From Photobacterium phosphoreum (GTDB lineage Bacteria; Pseudomonadota; Gammaproteobacteria; Enterobacterales; Vibrionaceae): 64,000 bases of DNA. Both the position numbers and the translations under genes were made by a program. The stretch covers positions 1,172,993-1,236,992 of the forward strand of contig NZ_MSCQ01000001.1 of assembly GCF_002954725.1 (NCBI RefSeq), given 5' to 3'. Positions 8,839 through 17,938 of the stretch are shown here, piece by piece. Under the pieces are notes generated by a model that searched no databases, had not been told where the DNA came from, and saw nothing but the letters and a program-made list of their open reading frames with translations. The first letter of the stretch is position 1, and each line of letters begins with the position of its first letter.

Positions 8839-11446
8839 CGAGCAACCACAACACGTTAGTATTCGCCGTGATCGCGGCTTATCTCCTTTATGGTTATTAC
8901 CCCTATTGGCAATTATTGTCGCTGGGTGGTTATTATATAAAGCGGTTAATGAAGGTGGTGAACGTATTCAAATTCACTTTAATGATGCCGTCGGTTTAGT
9001 CGCGGGCCGTACCACTATCCGCTATCAAGGATTAGAAGTGGGTATCGTCCGTGATGTGACGTTATCGAAAGATCTGAAAAGTATCTATGTCTCTGCTGAT
9101 ATTTACCCAGAGGCTGTTAAAACGTTACGCACCCACACACAGTTTTGGTTAGTCAAACCCAAAGCATCGATTACTGGTATCTCTGGCCTAGATGCGCTGG
9201 TTTCAGGTAATTATATTGCTCTTCAACCGGGCACAGGTGATGAAGCAACGAAATTTACAGCGCTCGAAAACCAGCCAGCAAATATGCCGATACATGACGG
9301 TTTAACCCTACAATTAAAAGCCCCTAATTTAGGCTCTCTCAGTGTTGGCTCCCAAATTTTTTATAAGAAGATCCCTGTAGGTGAAATTTATAATTATACC
9401 CTTAGTGCCAATAAAAAAGAGGTACTTATTGATGCGTTAATCAAACCGCATTATGCCAATCTTGTTACCAATAAAAGTCGTTTCTGGAATGTCAGTGGTG
9501 TCAGTGCCAATATTGGCTTTAGTGGTGTTGATGTTAAATTTGAAAGTCTATCGGCATTAATTGCGGGTGCGATTGCCTTTGACTCCCCAGATGCAGGTAA
9601 ACCTATTGATAAAGGGCATTTATTTAACCTTTACCCTGATATTAATACCGCAGGGCGTGGTATAGCAATCACGATTACTCTTCCTGATAATAATGACATC
9701 AGTAATTCAGGCGCACCGATTATGTATCGCGGCCTGCAAATTGGTAAAATTTCAGATCTAAAACTGGATGATAAAACCAATAAAATTATTGCCCATGCTG
9801 CCATTGAACCGAGTATGAGTGATTTACTGAATAATGGTTCACGATTATTACTCGAAGAAGCACAAGTCTCTCTTACTGGTGTTAAAAATATTGGTAACCT
9901 TGTTCGTGGTAATTACTTACGTTTAATTCCCGGTGAAGGTGAAAAATCCCGTCATTTTACCGCTATTACTCAAAATACACTTGAAGAGCAACAACCGGGC
10001 GTCGCTGTTTTCTCGCTTTATGCAGATAAAAGCTATGGCTTAAAATCTGGCACTAAGTTGCGTTACCGTGGTATTGATGTCGGTCATATCACAACAGTGA
10101 AACTCGATGGTGATCGAGTACGATTAGAGGCACTAATTCAACCGCAATATACCCACTTAATTCGCTCTCATAATCGTTTCTTTATCGATGGTGGTATTGA
10201 AGCCAATATCAGTAACCGTGGCGTAGATGTTTCTATCCCAGCAGCTGATCAACTAATAAGCAGCGCAATAAGCTTTACTTCTAGCGGTAAGGCGGGGATC
10301 CAAAAGAGTTATTCGCTATTTAAAAATAAGCATCTTGCTAAACTCGCAGACGATAAGTTAAAAGGCTTTACTTCTATTACACTGGTCGCTGATAACTTAC
10401 CGTCAATTTCTGAAGGTAGTCCGGTGCTTTATCGTAATTTACAGGTTGGTGAAATCACCAGTTTTGCCCTTAAAACATCTGGCGTTGAGATAAAACTGAA
10501 TATACAGAAAAAATACCGTCATTTAATTGATGCTAATACTGTATTTTGGAATCGTTCAGGAATAGAAGTCGAAGCAGGATTAAATGGCGTTAAAATCAAA
10601 GCAGATCCCCTCTCTACATTATTAAAAGGTGGTATTGCGTTTGATTCAATTAAAGGTGTTGCTAACCGTTCTGGTAATGACTATAAACTTTACCCTAGCT
10701 TAGGTGATGCTCAACATTTTGGCGTTATGATCACCCTAACGGCAGATGATGCACGCTCGATATCAAAATCTACAGCAATCAAATATCAAGGTGTCGTGAT
10801 TGGTAAAGTTGATAATATTGAGCCTAATTTTGAACGTAATGACGTTACAGTAAAAGCGCGCTTATTCCCCCAATATGCAAAAGTAATTGCGCGTAAAGAT
10901 AGCTATTTCTGGATAGTAAAACCTAAAATCAGTTTAAGTGGTAGCGAAAACTTAGACTCACTATTAAGTTCATACATTGCGGTTCAACCAGGTAAAGGCT
11001 TAACCTCTCATACTTTCAAATTAGGTTCTGCAGAACTATTTGATGCTGGTAAAACCTTTATCTTAGAAAGTGAAGAGCGCGGTTCAGTCAGTGAAGGAAC
11101 ACCACTGCTTTATCGTGACATTCAAGTAGGACAAGTGATTAAGGTTGCTTTGGGGGCATTAGCTGATCGGGTGTTAATTACAGTACAAATTGAACAAAAG
11201 TACCGTCACCTTATTCGTAGTAATAGTATTTTTTGGAATACATCAGGACTAAACGTTGATGTCGGTCTTACTGGCGCAAAAATAAAAGCCGGTACTTTTG
11301 ATAGTTTACTCCGTGGTGGGATCTCGTTTGCTACACCAGCAACACATCCACTAGAGCCACAAGCTAATCAAGGTAAACACTTCTTGCTCAATAAAGAAGT
11401 CAACCCTAAATGGTTAAGTTGGCGTACTGCTATTCCCGTTAAATAA
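8819..11446 (+). CDS. letB: MCE-domain lipid transport tunnel protein (YebT)
   Basis: LetB spans the periplasm as a stacked hexameric tunnel for phospholipids. The protein has 875 residues (E. coli 877), an N-terminal transmembrane anchor (LSPLWLLPLLAIIVAGWLLY) and seven tandem MCE repeats. These are recognisable by recurring patterns such as YRGLQIGKI, YRNLQVGEI, YRDIQVGQV and FWNxSGxxxxxGxxGxxIK. It overlaps letA and ends at a strong terminator. Confidence 0.96.
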   Translation: MNNEPNNEQPQHVSIRRDRGLSPLWLLPLLAIIVAGWLLYKAVNEGGERIQIHFNDAVGLVAGRTTIRYQGLEVGIVRDVTLSKDLKSIYVSADIYPEAVKTLRTHTQFWLVKPKASITGISGLDALVSGNYIALQPGTGDEATKFTALENQPANMPIHDGLTLQLKAPNLGSLSVGSQIFYKKIPVGEIYNYTLSANKKEVLIDALIKPHYANLVTNKSRFWNVSGVSANIGFSGVDVKFESLSALIAGAIAFDSPDAGKPIDKGHLFNLYPDINTAGRGIAITITLPDNNDISNSGAPIMYRGLQIGKISDLKLDDKTNKIIAHAAIEPSMSDLLNNGSRLLLEEAQVSLTGVKNIGNLVRGNYLRLIPGEGEKSRHFTAITQNTLEEQQPGVAVFSLYADKSYGLKSGTKLRYRGIDVGHITTVKLDGDRVRLEALIQPQYTHLIRSHNRFFIDGGIEANISNRGVDVSIPAADQLISSAISFTSSGKAGIQKSYSLFKNKHLAKLADDKLKGFTSITLVADNLPSISEGSPVLYRNLQVGEITSFALKTSGVEIKLNIQKKYRHLIDANTVFWNRSGIEVEAGLNGVKIKADPLSTLLKGGIAFDSIKGVANRSGNDYKLYPSLGDAQHFGVMITLTADDARSISKSTAIKYQGVVIGKVDNIEPNFERNDVTVKARLFPQYAKVIARKDSYFWIVKPKISLSGSENLDSLLSSYIAVQPGKGLTSHTFKLGSAELFDAGKTFILESEERGSVSEGTPLLYRDIQVGQVIKVALGALADRVLITVQIEQKYRHLIRSNSIFWNTSGLNVDVGLTGAKIKAGTFDSLLRGGISFATPATHPLEPQANQGKHFLLNKEVNPKWLSWRTAIPVK

Positions 11447-11462
11447 TCACGGATAGCATCAA

Positions 11463-11494
11463 TAAAAAAGGAGCAGTTAATGCTCCTTTTTTGA
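11463..11494. terminator. Terminator after letB
   Basis: Stem GGAGCA (11470-11475) with TGCTCC (11481-11486), preceded by A-run and followed by T-run, so it can act in both directions. Confidence 0.88.
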
Positions 11495-11631
11495 TCTTTT
11501 TCGTTAATAAAACACCGCAACCAAGCCACTACCTGATGATGAAAACTGATCCATATACTGAACACTCTTCGAAGCATAGATAGCCGATATAACTTTGTTC
11601 CTATTTAGTATAGAATCCCGACATTGCTAGT

Positions 11632-13080
11632 TTGACAGAGAGTGCTACCTTGCATCCTAATATCTATATTCCTGACGCTTTTATTGATCTCATCAAGCAC
11701 ACAATGCCAGAAAATCTGAGTATTGATGAATTTATTAGCTGTTGTAAAACACCGTTACGTCGCAGTATTCGTGTAAATACACTCAAAATAAGTGTGGCGG
11801 ATTTTCTTACTCGCGTTGCTGATAAAGATTGGACACTAACTCCTGTTCCTTGGTGTGATACTGGTTTTTGGATCAAACGTGAGGATGAAGAGAGTGTTTC
11901 ATTAGGTAATACTGCTGAACATATGGCAGGATTATTCTATATTCAAGAAGCTAGCTCAATGATGCCCGTCACCGCGCTACTTAATCATAATGATGCGCTT
12001 GATTGTGTACTCGATATGGCATCAGCTCCAGGCTCCAAAACCACCCAAATTGCTTGTGCGATGCAAAACAAAGGGGCATTAGTGGCTAATGAGCTTGCAG
12101 CTAGCCGCATTAAAGTATTACACGCTAACCTGCAACGTTGTGGTGTCCATAACGCCGCATTAACACATTTTGACGGCTGTGTGTTTGGCACATGGGCACC
12201 TGAAGCCTTTGACTCTATTTTACTTGACGCACCCTGCTCTGGCGAAGGCGCTATTCGTAAAGATGATGATGCAATGGCAAACTGGAGCCTTGAATCAATC
12301 GATGAAATTGCAGCCGTACAACGCAATTTAATTGTCAGTGCTTTTCAGGCATTAAAACCTGGTGGTGTTATGGTGTATTCAACATGCACATTAAACCAAC
12401 GTGAAAACCAAGAGGTATGTTATTACCTTAAAGAAACGTTTGGTGATGCGGTTGAATTTGAATCATTAGCTAACTTATTTGAACATGCAGAAAAAGCACT
12501 TACACCAGAGGGATTCTTACACGTTTATCCTCAGGTTTTTGATTGTGAAGGTTTCTTTGTTGCACGTATACGCAAACATGCATCTGTTGATACGGATCCG
12601 GTTAAAAAGCGAATGGGTAAATTCCCCTTCAGCCAAGTAAAAGCGGATGAGCAACAATTGATTGCTGAACAACTTAACACTGATCTGAATATTACATTAT
12701 CAACCAACAGTGATATTTGGCTACGTGATAAAGAAGTATGGTTGTTCCCAACACAAATTAAACCCTTAATTGGTGAAATTCGCTTTCAACGTATCGGTAT
12801 TAAGTTAGCGGAACAACATAAGAAAGGCTATCGCTGGCAACATGAGGCAATCATGACACTGGCGACAGGTAAAGAGTCAGTTGCCATCGCGTTAACCGCA
12901 CCACAAGCGAAAGAGTGGTTTATGGGTCGTGATATTCGCCCTGATGACCTAACAGGTAAAGGCGAAGTGATTGTTACTTACCGTGATTACCCTATCGGCA
13001 TTGGTAAATGGGTCGGAAATCGAATCAAAAATGGCTTACCTCGTGAATTAGTACGCGATAATAACCTCTTTGATATTTGA
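11632..13080 (+). CDS. rsmF: 16S rRNA (cytosine-1407-C5)-methyltransferase
   Basis: RsmF makes m5C1407 in 16S rRNA. The NOL1/NOP2/Sun fold is visible: the SAM site VLDMASAPGSKTTQ, the catalytic-pair motifs LLDAPCSGEGA and YSTCTLNQREN, and a C-terminal RNA-binding extension. It has 482 residues against about 479 in E. coli. No ATG is available near the expected N-terminus. TTG at 11632 or TTG at 11650 (LHPNIYIPDAF) must serve; the family alignment PDAF does not separate them. It lies downstream of letAB as in enteric genomes. Confidence 0.93.
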   Translation: MTESATLHPNIYIPDAFIDLIKHTMPENLSIDEFISCCKTPLRRSIRVNTLKISVADFLTRVADKDWTLTPVPWCDTGFWIKREDEESVSLGNTAEHMAGLFYIQEASSMMPVTALLNHNDALDCVLDMASAPGSKTTQIACAMQNKGALVANELAASRIKVLHANLQRCGVHNAALTHFDGCVFGTWAPEAFDSILLDAPCSGEGAIRKDDDAMANWSLESIDEIAAVQRNLIVSAFQALKPGGVMVYSTCTLNQRENQEVCYYLKETFGDAVEFESLANLFEHAEKALTPEGFLHVYPQVFDCEGFFVARIRKHASVDTDPVKKRMGKFPFSQVKADEQQLIAEQLNTDLNITLSTNSDIWLRDKEVWLFPTQIKPLIGEIRFQRIGIKLAEQHKKGYRWQHEAIMTLATGKESVAIALTAPQAKEWFMGRDIRPDDLTGKGEVIVTYRDYPIGIGKWVGNRIKNGLPRELVRDNNLFDI

Positions 13081-13163
13081 TTATATTCAACTCGTTAGCG
13101 TTAAATAATGTTTTATTGATTAAATAAACAATTATTTTTGATTAAAACTGGAAAATCACCATA

Positions 13164-13172
13164 GCTAAACTA
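13164..13172 (+). promoter_or_regulatory. Candidate sigma-S-type -10 element for sdsR
   Basis: GCTAAACTA resembles the extended sigma-S -10 consensus KCTAYACTTA. It sits about 7 bp before the inferred 5-prime end of the small RNA. SdsR of enteric bacteria is strictly sigma-S dependent, so the site fits, but it is inferred from sequence only. Confidence 0.5.
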
Positions 13173-13178
13173 GTATTG

Positions 13179-13278
13179 ATAGTGTAATCGAATTCTCTAC
13201 ATAAACCAGTTAGCGCAAGGCTCATCACTGAGCCTATTCCCCTAAGCCCGACACAGGAATCGTTTCGGGCTCTTTTTT
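13179..13278 (+). ncRNA. sdsR: SdsR (RyeB)-like Hfq-dependent small RNA
   Basis: The roughly 100-nt segment has the layout and conserved bases I recall for E. coli SdsR. There is a TTAGCGCA segment, then a hairpin GGCTCA/TGAGCC (13219-13224 with 13229-13234), a CCCC stretch, and a 3-prime terminator stem AGCCCGA/TCGGGCT whose loop contains ACAGGAATCGT, followed by CTTTTTT. It lies directly after rsmF; in E. coli sdsR lies a few genes beyond rsmF. SdsR represses outer-membrane protein and other mRNAs in stationary phase. The 5-prime end is inferred. Confidence 0.8.
13245..13278 (+). terminator. Terminator stem of the SdsR-like RNA
   Basis: Stem AGCCCGA (13245-13251) with TCGGGCT (13265-13271), 13-base loop, then a CTTTTTT tail. 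Confidence 0.85.
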
Positions 13279-13329
13279 ATGCCTATTCCGTGTTTTCTTG
13301 ATCCAACCTCAACCATACCCAATAAAAAA

Positions 13330-13361
13330 GCAAAAAAAAACCTGAGCATATAGCTCAGGTC
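13330..13361 (-). terminator. Terminator after tmaR
   Basis: On minus, stem ACCTGAGC / GCTCAGGT (13353-13360 with 13340-13347) and a 5-base loop followed by a long T-run (plus-strand A-run 13330-13340). It lies 23 bp after the tmaR stop. Confidence 0.9.
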
Positions 13362-13383
13362 TTAGTTAGCGAACAAACAAAAA

Positions 13384-13698
13384 TTAATTATGTTTATGTG
13401 CTGTGATTTCTGCTTTTTTAAGCTCTTTAACGTTCTTGCTAACGTCACGACGCTCTTTAGATAGCTCCGCACTGATGATGATATGGTCATCAACACGATC
13501 TTCGTAATCGCTCTTCATGTTTTCAATAATTTCTAGAATTTGATCATGTGTCATATCTGGCTTGATATAATCCAACATGTTTTCTAGTAATTCGACACGC
13601 TTACGGTTATCACGAACTTTGCGGTCGTTATCAAGGATCTCGCGCTTAAGTTTGTTTTTACGACGAGCCTGACGAACAAGTTCAAGGATGTTGTTCAT
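13384..13698 (-). CDS. tmaR: Pole-localizer protein TmaR (DUF496, YeeX)
   Basis: This is a 104-residue, highly charged, mostly helical coiled-coil protein. It matches the YeeX/TmaR family closely, with [36 protein letters not shown] and ELSKERRD. In E. coli TmaR clusters at the cell pole and recruits and controls enzyme I of the sugar phosphotransferase system. The ATG at 13698 is preceded by AAGGACAAAAC. It is a stand-alone gene with its own terminator. Confidence 0.93.
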   Translation of the reverse strand: MNNILELVRQARRKNKLKREILDNDRKVRDNRKRVELLENMLDYIKPDMTHDQILEIIENMKSDYEDRVDDHIIISAELSKERRDVSKNVKELKKAEITAHKHN

Positions 13699-14242
13699 GT
13701 TTTGTCCTTAGTCTGAAAATAAAGCCTTGTGAAACTGATTTAATGCTAATGATTAGGAAAAATGCACTTCCTAGTACATAACCGTCGAGTCTCAGTTTTT
13801 TTCTAAAATCGTTATATCAGATAATCCGCAGTAAACTCAAGCAATACCCGAAGATTATCGACTAGATGGTGAGTTAACATACGCTTAACGATCTTTGCTT
13901 GTCTGAATTATGCACTTTATTATTTGTAGTTGCTTTGATTTCGTTCAAGAAACGTTTGAGATGATAACTGACAAAAAAGACATTTCAATGAAATTACCCA
14001 TAAATAATAATAACATCCCGATTATTATTTTCTTTGTACACAAAAACAGTGAATTTGATTTGCAAATCACAGATCAACGCCTAATCTTCATAGTAGACCA
14101 GTATTCATTTACAGTTAAAGCAATCTGAACAAGGATATCTTCGCTGTCATCTTTATGATCAGCAACAGAGTTCAAAGCTCAAATCGCTCCGTAATCTGAT
14201 ATTGGCAATACCGTGTAATGAATAGATTTATCAGGAGACAAC
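13699..14242. other. Long intergenic region upstream of the first cold-shock gene
   Basis: About 540 bp without a convincing gene. A 72-codon frame (13910-14128) has poor composition and no ribosome site. The last 150 bp before 14243 probably form the long structured 5-prime leader typical of cspA-type mRNAs; no clear cold-box sequence could be aligned. Confidence 0.4.
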
Positions 14243-14452
14243 ATGTCAAAAGCAACAGGTACCGTTAAGTGGTTCAACGAAGAAAAAGGGTTTGGTTTTA
14301 TCACTCAAGATGACGGCGGTGCTGATGTATTTGTACACTTCCGTGCGATTAGTGGCGATGGCTTTAAAACCTTAACTGAAGGCCAAAAAGTCTCTTACGA
14401 GACAGAGCAAGGTCCAAAGGGTCTTCAAGCAGCAAATGTTGAAAGAGTCTAA
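14243..14452 (+). CDS. Cold-shock protein, CspA family (copy 1)
   Basis: A 69-residue single cold-shock domain that binds single-stranded RNA/DNA. RNP1 is KGFGFI and RNP2 is VFVHF, both complete. The ATG follows TCAGGAGACAAC, a strong ribosome site shared with copy 2. About 87 percent of residues are identical to the copy 660 bp downstream. It acts as an RNA chaperone in the cytoplasm; whether it is cold-induced or constitutive cannot be told. Confidence 0.95.
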   Translation: MSKATGTVKWFNEEKGFGFITQDDGGADVFVHFRAISGDGFKTLTEGQKVSYETEQGPKGLQAANVERV

Positions 14453-14480
14453 TAAATTAGTCTTGAATATCAATAAAACA

Positions 14481-14504
14481 AAGGGCTCATGTAGCCCTTT
14501 TTTT
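14481..14504 (+). terminator. Terminator after cold-shock gene 1
   Basis: Stem AAGGGCT (14481-14487) with AGCCCTT (14493-14499), loop CATGT, then a T-run. Confidence 0.92.
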
Positions 14505-14913
14505 CGTCTCTATCATTCAAAAAAAACCAAAACACATCAAACATTTCAATAATATAGGCTTAAGATTAATAAGCACTAATACTATTTGATCGATAAAGAA
14601 AAATCAGCTCTAACATCAGTAAAAGTTGCTTCTCTCACAATAAGCAAACAATAGCATAATAACTCAACATGTTATTTTGTTAAAGTGGTCACATTATTGA
14701 CTTGTTCTTACAGGAGAAACTTGCCCTTTCAATATGAAAATGGCCTAATACTCATGGTTTTATGAAAGGCCTATTTATGCAACAAATTGAAAGAGAAAAC
14801 TTCGATACACTGTTCAAATATTCACAGTTGTCCTGAAGCGCTTCATTATTCTTTTGTACATAAGTAAAACAGCGTAATGTGCGCTACTAATTTATTATTT
14901 CAGGAGACATAAC
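14505..14913 (+). other. Leader region of cold-shock gene 2 with a small open frame
   Basis: About 410 bp with no normal gene. A 24-codon frame starting MKGLFMQQIE (about 14761-14835) could be a leader peptide, though no ribosome site is obvious. The 80 bp before the csp start is likely untranslated leader and shares the TCAGGAGACA ribosome-site block with copy 1. Confidence 0.3.
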
Positions 14914-15123
14914 ATGTCTAAAGCAACTGGTATCGTTAAGTGGTTCAACGATGAGAAAGGTTTCGGTTTTATCACTCAAGACAATGGCGGCGCTGACGTA
15001 TTCGTTCACTTCCGTGCTATCACTGGTGAAGGCTTCAAATCTCTAGCTGAAGGTCAGAAGGTTTCTTTTGACGTTGAGCAAGGCCAAAAAGGTCCTCAAG
15101 CTGCTAACGTTGAGCGTGCTTAA
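14914..15123 (+). CDS. Cold-shock protein, CspA family (copy 2)
   Basis: A 69-residue cold-shock domain with RNP1 KGFGFI and RNP2 VFVHF. It is a tandem paralogue of the gene at 14243 and differs mostly in the C-terminal third. The ribosome site is TCAGGAGACATAAC. Codon use is more biased than in copy 1 (ggc, gct, cgt), which suggests higher expression. Confidence 0.95.
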   Translation: MSKATGIVKWFNDEKGFGFITQDNGGADVFVHFRAITGEGFKSLAEGQKVSFDVEQGQKGPQAANVERA

Positions 15124-15150
15124 TTTTTCAACGAACAGTTGAAAGAAGTA

Positions 15151-15177
15151 AAGGGTATCTCAGATACCCTTTTTTTA
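15151..15177 (+). terminator. Terminator after cold-shock gene 2
   Basis: Stem AAGGGTAT (15151-15158) with ATACCCTT (15164-15171), loop CTCAG, then a T-run. Confidence 0.92.
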
Positions 15178-15234
15178 TATCTATTTTTTTATATCTATTG
15201 TTTATATAACCGCAAATGTTTATATAACCGCAAA
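15170..15234. repeat. Two adjacent short tandem duplications
   Basis: First, TTTTTTTATATCTA occurs twice in a row just after the csp terminator. Then TGTTTATATAACCGCAAA occurs twice in a row. Both are perfect or nearly perfect direct duplications, in non-coding DNA between the csp terminator and the converging GNAT gene. Confidence 0.75.
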
Positions 15235-15696
15235 TCACGCTACCACACGCACCATTTTTACTCGTGGTTGATCAGGGCCAAAATAGTCATTTTCTTGTTC
15301 AACATCCGTAAAACCAAGCTGCTGATAGAGCTTTTTAGCAGGATTATCAGGATGTACCGTTAACCAGAGCTTCTCACATCCACTCAGTATGGCCATAGCC
15401 TCTTGTATCAATTGTTTACCTATACCTCGCCCCTGTACGCTAGGATCTACCGCTAATGCCAGTATCCACCCCTCTGATACAACTAATGACATGGTGTTAA
15501 ACTGAGGTGCACACAACACATAACCAACAATATTATCTTGGTAACGAGCCACCAATAAACCGCTAGGCCAACAATCGTACGCTTGGCGAATAAAAAAATC
15601 AGGATAACAATGATCGCCAAACAAGTGTTGTTCTAACTGATACACCGCTTGCACATCTTCTTTCTTAGCAACATCAATTGTTATTAACTCAACCAC
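15235..15696 (-). CDS. GNAT-family N-acetyltransferase
   Basis: A 153-residue single GNAT domain. The acetyl-CoA pyrophosphate loop QGRGIGKQLI lies near residue 90, preceded by the beta-strand LALAVDPS. The C-terminal strand LWLTVHPDNPAKKLYQQLGF is the typical motif B. The general layout is like RimI-type enzymes, but the substrate is unknown. Confidence 0.9.
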   Translation of the reverse strand: MVELITIDVAKKEDVQAVYQLEQHLFGDHCYPDFFIRQAYDCWPSGLLVARYQDNIVGYVLCAPQFNTMSLVVSEGWILALAVDPSVQGRGIGKQLIQEAMAILSGCEKLWLTVHPDNPAKKLYQQLGFTDVEQENDYFGPDQPRVKMVRVVA

Positions 15697-15730
15697 AGTA
15701 TTCCCTACCCATTATTTTCCTTTCTTCCAT

Positions 15731-15766
15731 AAAAAAGCCAGCATCGAATAAACGACACTGGCTTTA
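15731..15766 (-). terminator. Terminator after efpL
   Basis: On minus, AAAGCCAG pairs with CTGGCTTT (15759-15766 with 15734-15741), the stem extended by CGA/TCG, followed by a T-run. It lies about 20 bp beyond the efpL stop. Confidence 0.85.
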
Positions 15767-15787
15767 TAAAACAATAATAACTAATTA

Positions 15788-16360
15788 TTATTTATCAGCA
15801 CGGCTCATAAACTTGTGTTCAGCTGTGTTGATTTTGATTTTTTCGCCATTTGCAATGTATTCAGGAACTTGAACAACAAGACCTGTAGACAATGTTGCAG
15901 GCTTAGTACGAGCACTTGCAGATGCACCTTTAATTGAAGGATCTGTCTCAACAATTGTTAGCTCTACCGTTGCTGGTAGTTCTAATGCAACAGGTACACC
16001 ATCAACAGTCAATACTTCAATACCTTTAGTATCTTCAGTAATGAAAAGTAGTTCTTCAGAAATTGCATCTTTAGTGAAAGTGTATGGCGTGTAATCTTCA
16101 TCATCCATAAACACATATTCTTCACCGTCGATGTATGAGAAAGAGGCTTTTTGACGACTAAAATCTGCTAACGTAATCATCTCATCAGCTTTGAAACTAA
16201 CATCTGATTTTGAGCCCGTTGCAACATCATAAATACGCATACGGTAAAGACTTGCGCCTGCACGACCACTAGGCGTTAGCTTAGTAATTTCTTTAACTAA
16301 AGATACTTTACCATTAAGTTCAATAGCAGCAAATTTTTTAATATCACTAGCCTTTGGCAT
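15788..16360 (-). CDS. efpL: Elongation factor P-like protein EfpL (YeiP)
   Basis: This translation factor is related to EF-P; EfpL relieves ribosome stalling at proline-containing and some other sequences. It has 190 residues with the KOW-like N-domain and two OB domains, ending [13 protein letters not shown] and [14 protein letters not shown]. The tip loop reads [12 protein letters not shown], with Arg where EF-P has a modified Lys; this identifies the YeiP branch. I chose ATG 16360 ([10 protein letters not shown]) by family alignment, with GGA upstream; the frame extends further to 16438. Confidence 0.95.
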   Translation of the reverse strand: MPKASDIKKFAAIELNGKVSLVKEITKLTPSGRAGASLYRMRIYDVATGSKSDVSFKADEMITLADFSRQKASFSYIDGEEYVFMDDEDYTPYTFTKDAISEELLFITEDTKGIEVLTVDGVPVALELPATVELTIVETDPSIKGASASARTKPATLSTGLVVQVPEYIANGEKIKINTAEHKFMSRADK

Positions 16361-16569
16361 GATCATTATTCCAAAAATAAATAGTGGTGAGAAATTACAC
16401 CAAGATACAGATTTATAGCAAGTAATATGATAGTTCAATCTCTATTTTTTTGCATTGAACTACCCACATGGTCAATAGATAGACAAGAAAATAATCTAAT
16501 CATCTTCTTTACTCTCTTGATATTACTTTATATAGAGCATCACTTATAATAAATGCTATAACCACTATA

Positions 16570-16989
16570 TTAAGGCAATACTAACGCATTAACATCACTT
16601 AATACCCAAGCACTGTTATGTTCAGTAAAACCAATTTTAGGATAATAACCTTCAGCTTTGGGTGCTGATAATAAAACAATTTTACAATCTTCAGCGATAG
16701 ATTCTGCCGTGACTAAAATAAGGTATTTAGCAATACCCATTGATTGAACACTTTGATCAACAGCAAGATCAGACAAATAGCAGCAATAATGGAAGTCGGT
16801 CATTGAGCGAGCAATACCAACAAGTTGCTCGTCAACCCATGCTGTGACAATCAAATTACTATTTTCAAGCATCCCTGTAATTGTCGCCTCATTATCAACG
16901 GGTCGGCGATCACCCAAGGTCGTCTTATTGACTAATTCAATATATTGGCTTGCTGTAATTGGATGATTAACTTTATATTCGATTTCCAT
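16570..16989 (-). CDS. GNAT-family N-acetyltransferase
   Basis: A 139-residue GNAT domain. Strand LSDLAVDQSVQSMGIAKYLI carries the acetyl-CoA loop QSMGIA, in which the usual second Gly is Ala. Motif B is KIVLLSAPKAEGYYPKIGF. It is not closely similar to the GNAT at 15235. The substrate is unknown. AAGGGTCAAG precedes the ATG. Confidence 0.88.
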   Translation of the reverse strand: MEIEYKVNHPITASQYIELVNKTTLGDRRPVDNEATITGMLENSNLIVTAWVDEQLVGIARSMTDFHYCCYLSDLAVDQSVQSMGIAKYLILVTAESIAEDCKIVLLSAPKAEGYYPKIGFTEHNSAWVLSDVNALVLP

Positions 16990-17096
16990 CTTGACCCTTT
17001 AATACTAACTTGATGTTTTAACAACATACTACAGCCTTAAAGTGACACTGTCATAACGCAAAAGATATAATCACCTATATACAGAAAATTAGAATG

Positions 17097-17222
17097 CTAT
17101 TTTTTACTTACATAAACCTGCCATGGATCACCTTGATCAGGAAGGTCACCTAATGTCCACCACTTTGCTTTATATATTATATCGTTATAGCTAATAATAT
17201 CCCCACCATGATAGATAGTATC
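17097..17222 (-). pseudogene. Remnant of a chitin-binding (CBM5/12) domain
   Basis: Minus-strand translation gives a 41-residue open segment with HGGDIISYNDIIYKAKWWT followed by GDxPxxxDPW. This is the signature of the C-terminal chitin-binding module of chitinases (Y-x-GD-x-V-x-Y...AKWWT...W). It has no start codon, and an in-frame stop lies immediately upstream. Another frame upstream (around 17225-17275) continues with W-rich coding-like sequence, suggesting a frameshifted, mostly deleted chitinase-type gene. The identification rests on the motif only. Confidence 0.55.
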
Positions 17223-17273
17223 CTAATTTCAAATCGGTATGGTTGGCAGAGGAAATAACATCACTGGCGATAT

Positions 17274-17786
17274 TTATTTAATTACGCCGCACACTAAACG
17301 AGCGCCACTACCACCATGTTGATGCGGATGATCAGCATGATTATCACCACCTACATGTACCATTAACGAACGTCCAACTAAATCAGCAAGCTTTAAACGA
17401 GGAGCAAGAACAGGCTCTGTCGCATGACCATGGTTATCAACATACAATGGTGGTAAATCACCAAGATGATTATCATTAGTCCAAGAATAACCATGTTTTC
17501 CCGTATTCATTGGATCATAATGTCCACCAGCACCACCTGCAGCTATTGCTTTTCCATTTTCTTGCGTCATTTCACATGATGCATTTTCATGTAAATGAAA
17601 CCCATGTAAACCCGCCGATAAACCAGATAAATTGGGTGTAAATACCACACCATATTGCGATTGTTTTGCTGTAATATTACCGATTGATTTATCTGTATTG
17701 AGATCGTCCATCTCAACCGTAATAACAGTAGCATTCGCATCAAATGAAGTAAGCAATAAGCTAAAAAACAACCAAAACTTTATCAT
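17274..17786 (-). CDS. sodC: Periplasmic Cu/Zn superoxide dismutase
   Basis: The enzyme dismutates superoxide in the periplasm. A signal peptide MIKFWLFFSLLLTSFDANA is followed by the mature domain. Metal ligands are visible in GLHGFHLHENASC, GGHYDP, the HLGDLPPLYVDNHG region and VHVGGDNHAD. The two disulfide cysteines (ENASC and RLVCGV) are present. I chose ATG 17786 (170 residues) because AGGGA lies 7 bp upstream and the leader then starts correctly; the frame opens to 17828. It is a single-gene unit. Confidence 0.95.
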   Translation of the reverse strand: MIKFWLFFSLLLTSFDANATVITVEMDDLNTDKSIGNITAKQSQYGVVFTPNLSGLSAGLHGFHLHENASCEMTQENGKAIAAGGAGGHYDPMNTGKHGYSWTNDNHLGDLPPLYVDNHGHATEPVLAPRLKLADLVGRSLMVHVGGDNHADHPHQHGGSGARLVCGVIK

Positions 17787-17938
17787 AAATTCATCCCTAA
17801 ATTTAATTTCACATTTAAACATTTCCAATGATTATTAAATTATAGGCACTTTTTTGCGTATTAGGTTAGCAAGGAGATAAAGAAATAAAAAATTACGTAA
17901 CAGCAACATAATATAAATAATTACGTTGCTGTCTTATT

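Noticed and set aside
13910..14128. 72-codon plus-strand frame before the first cold-shock gene
   Set aside because: No ribosome site, odd composition and no recognisable motif; better explained as promoter and leader DNA.
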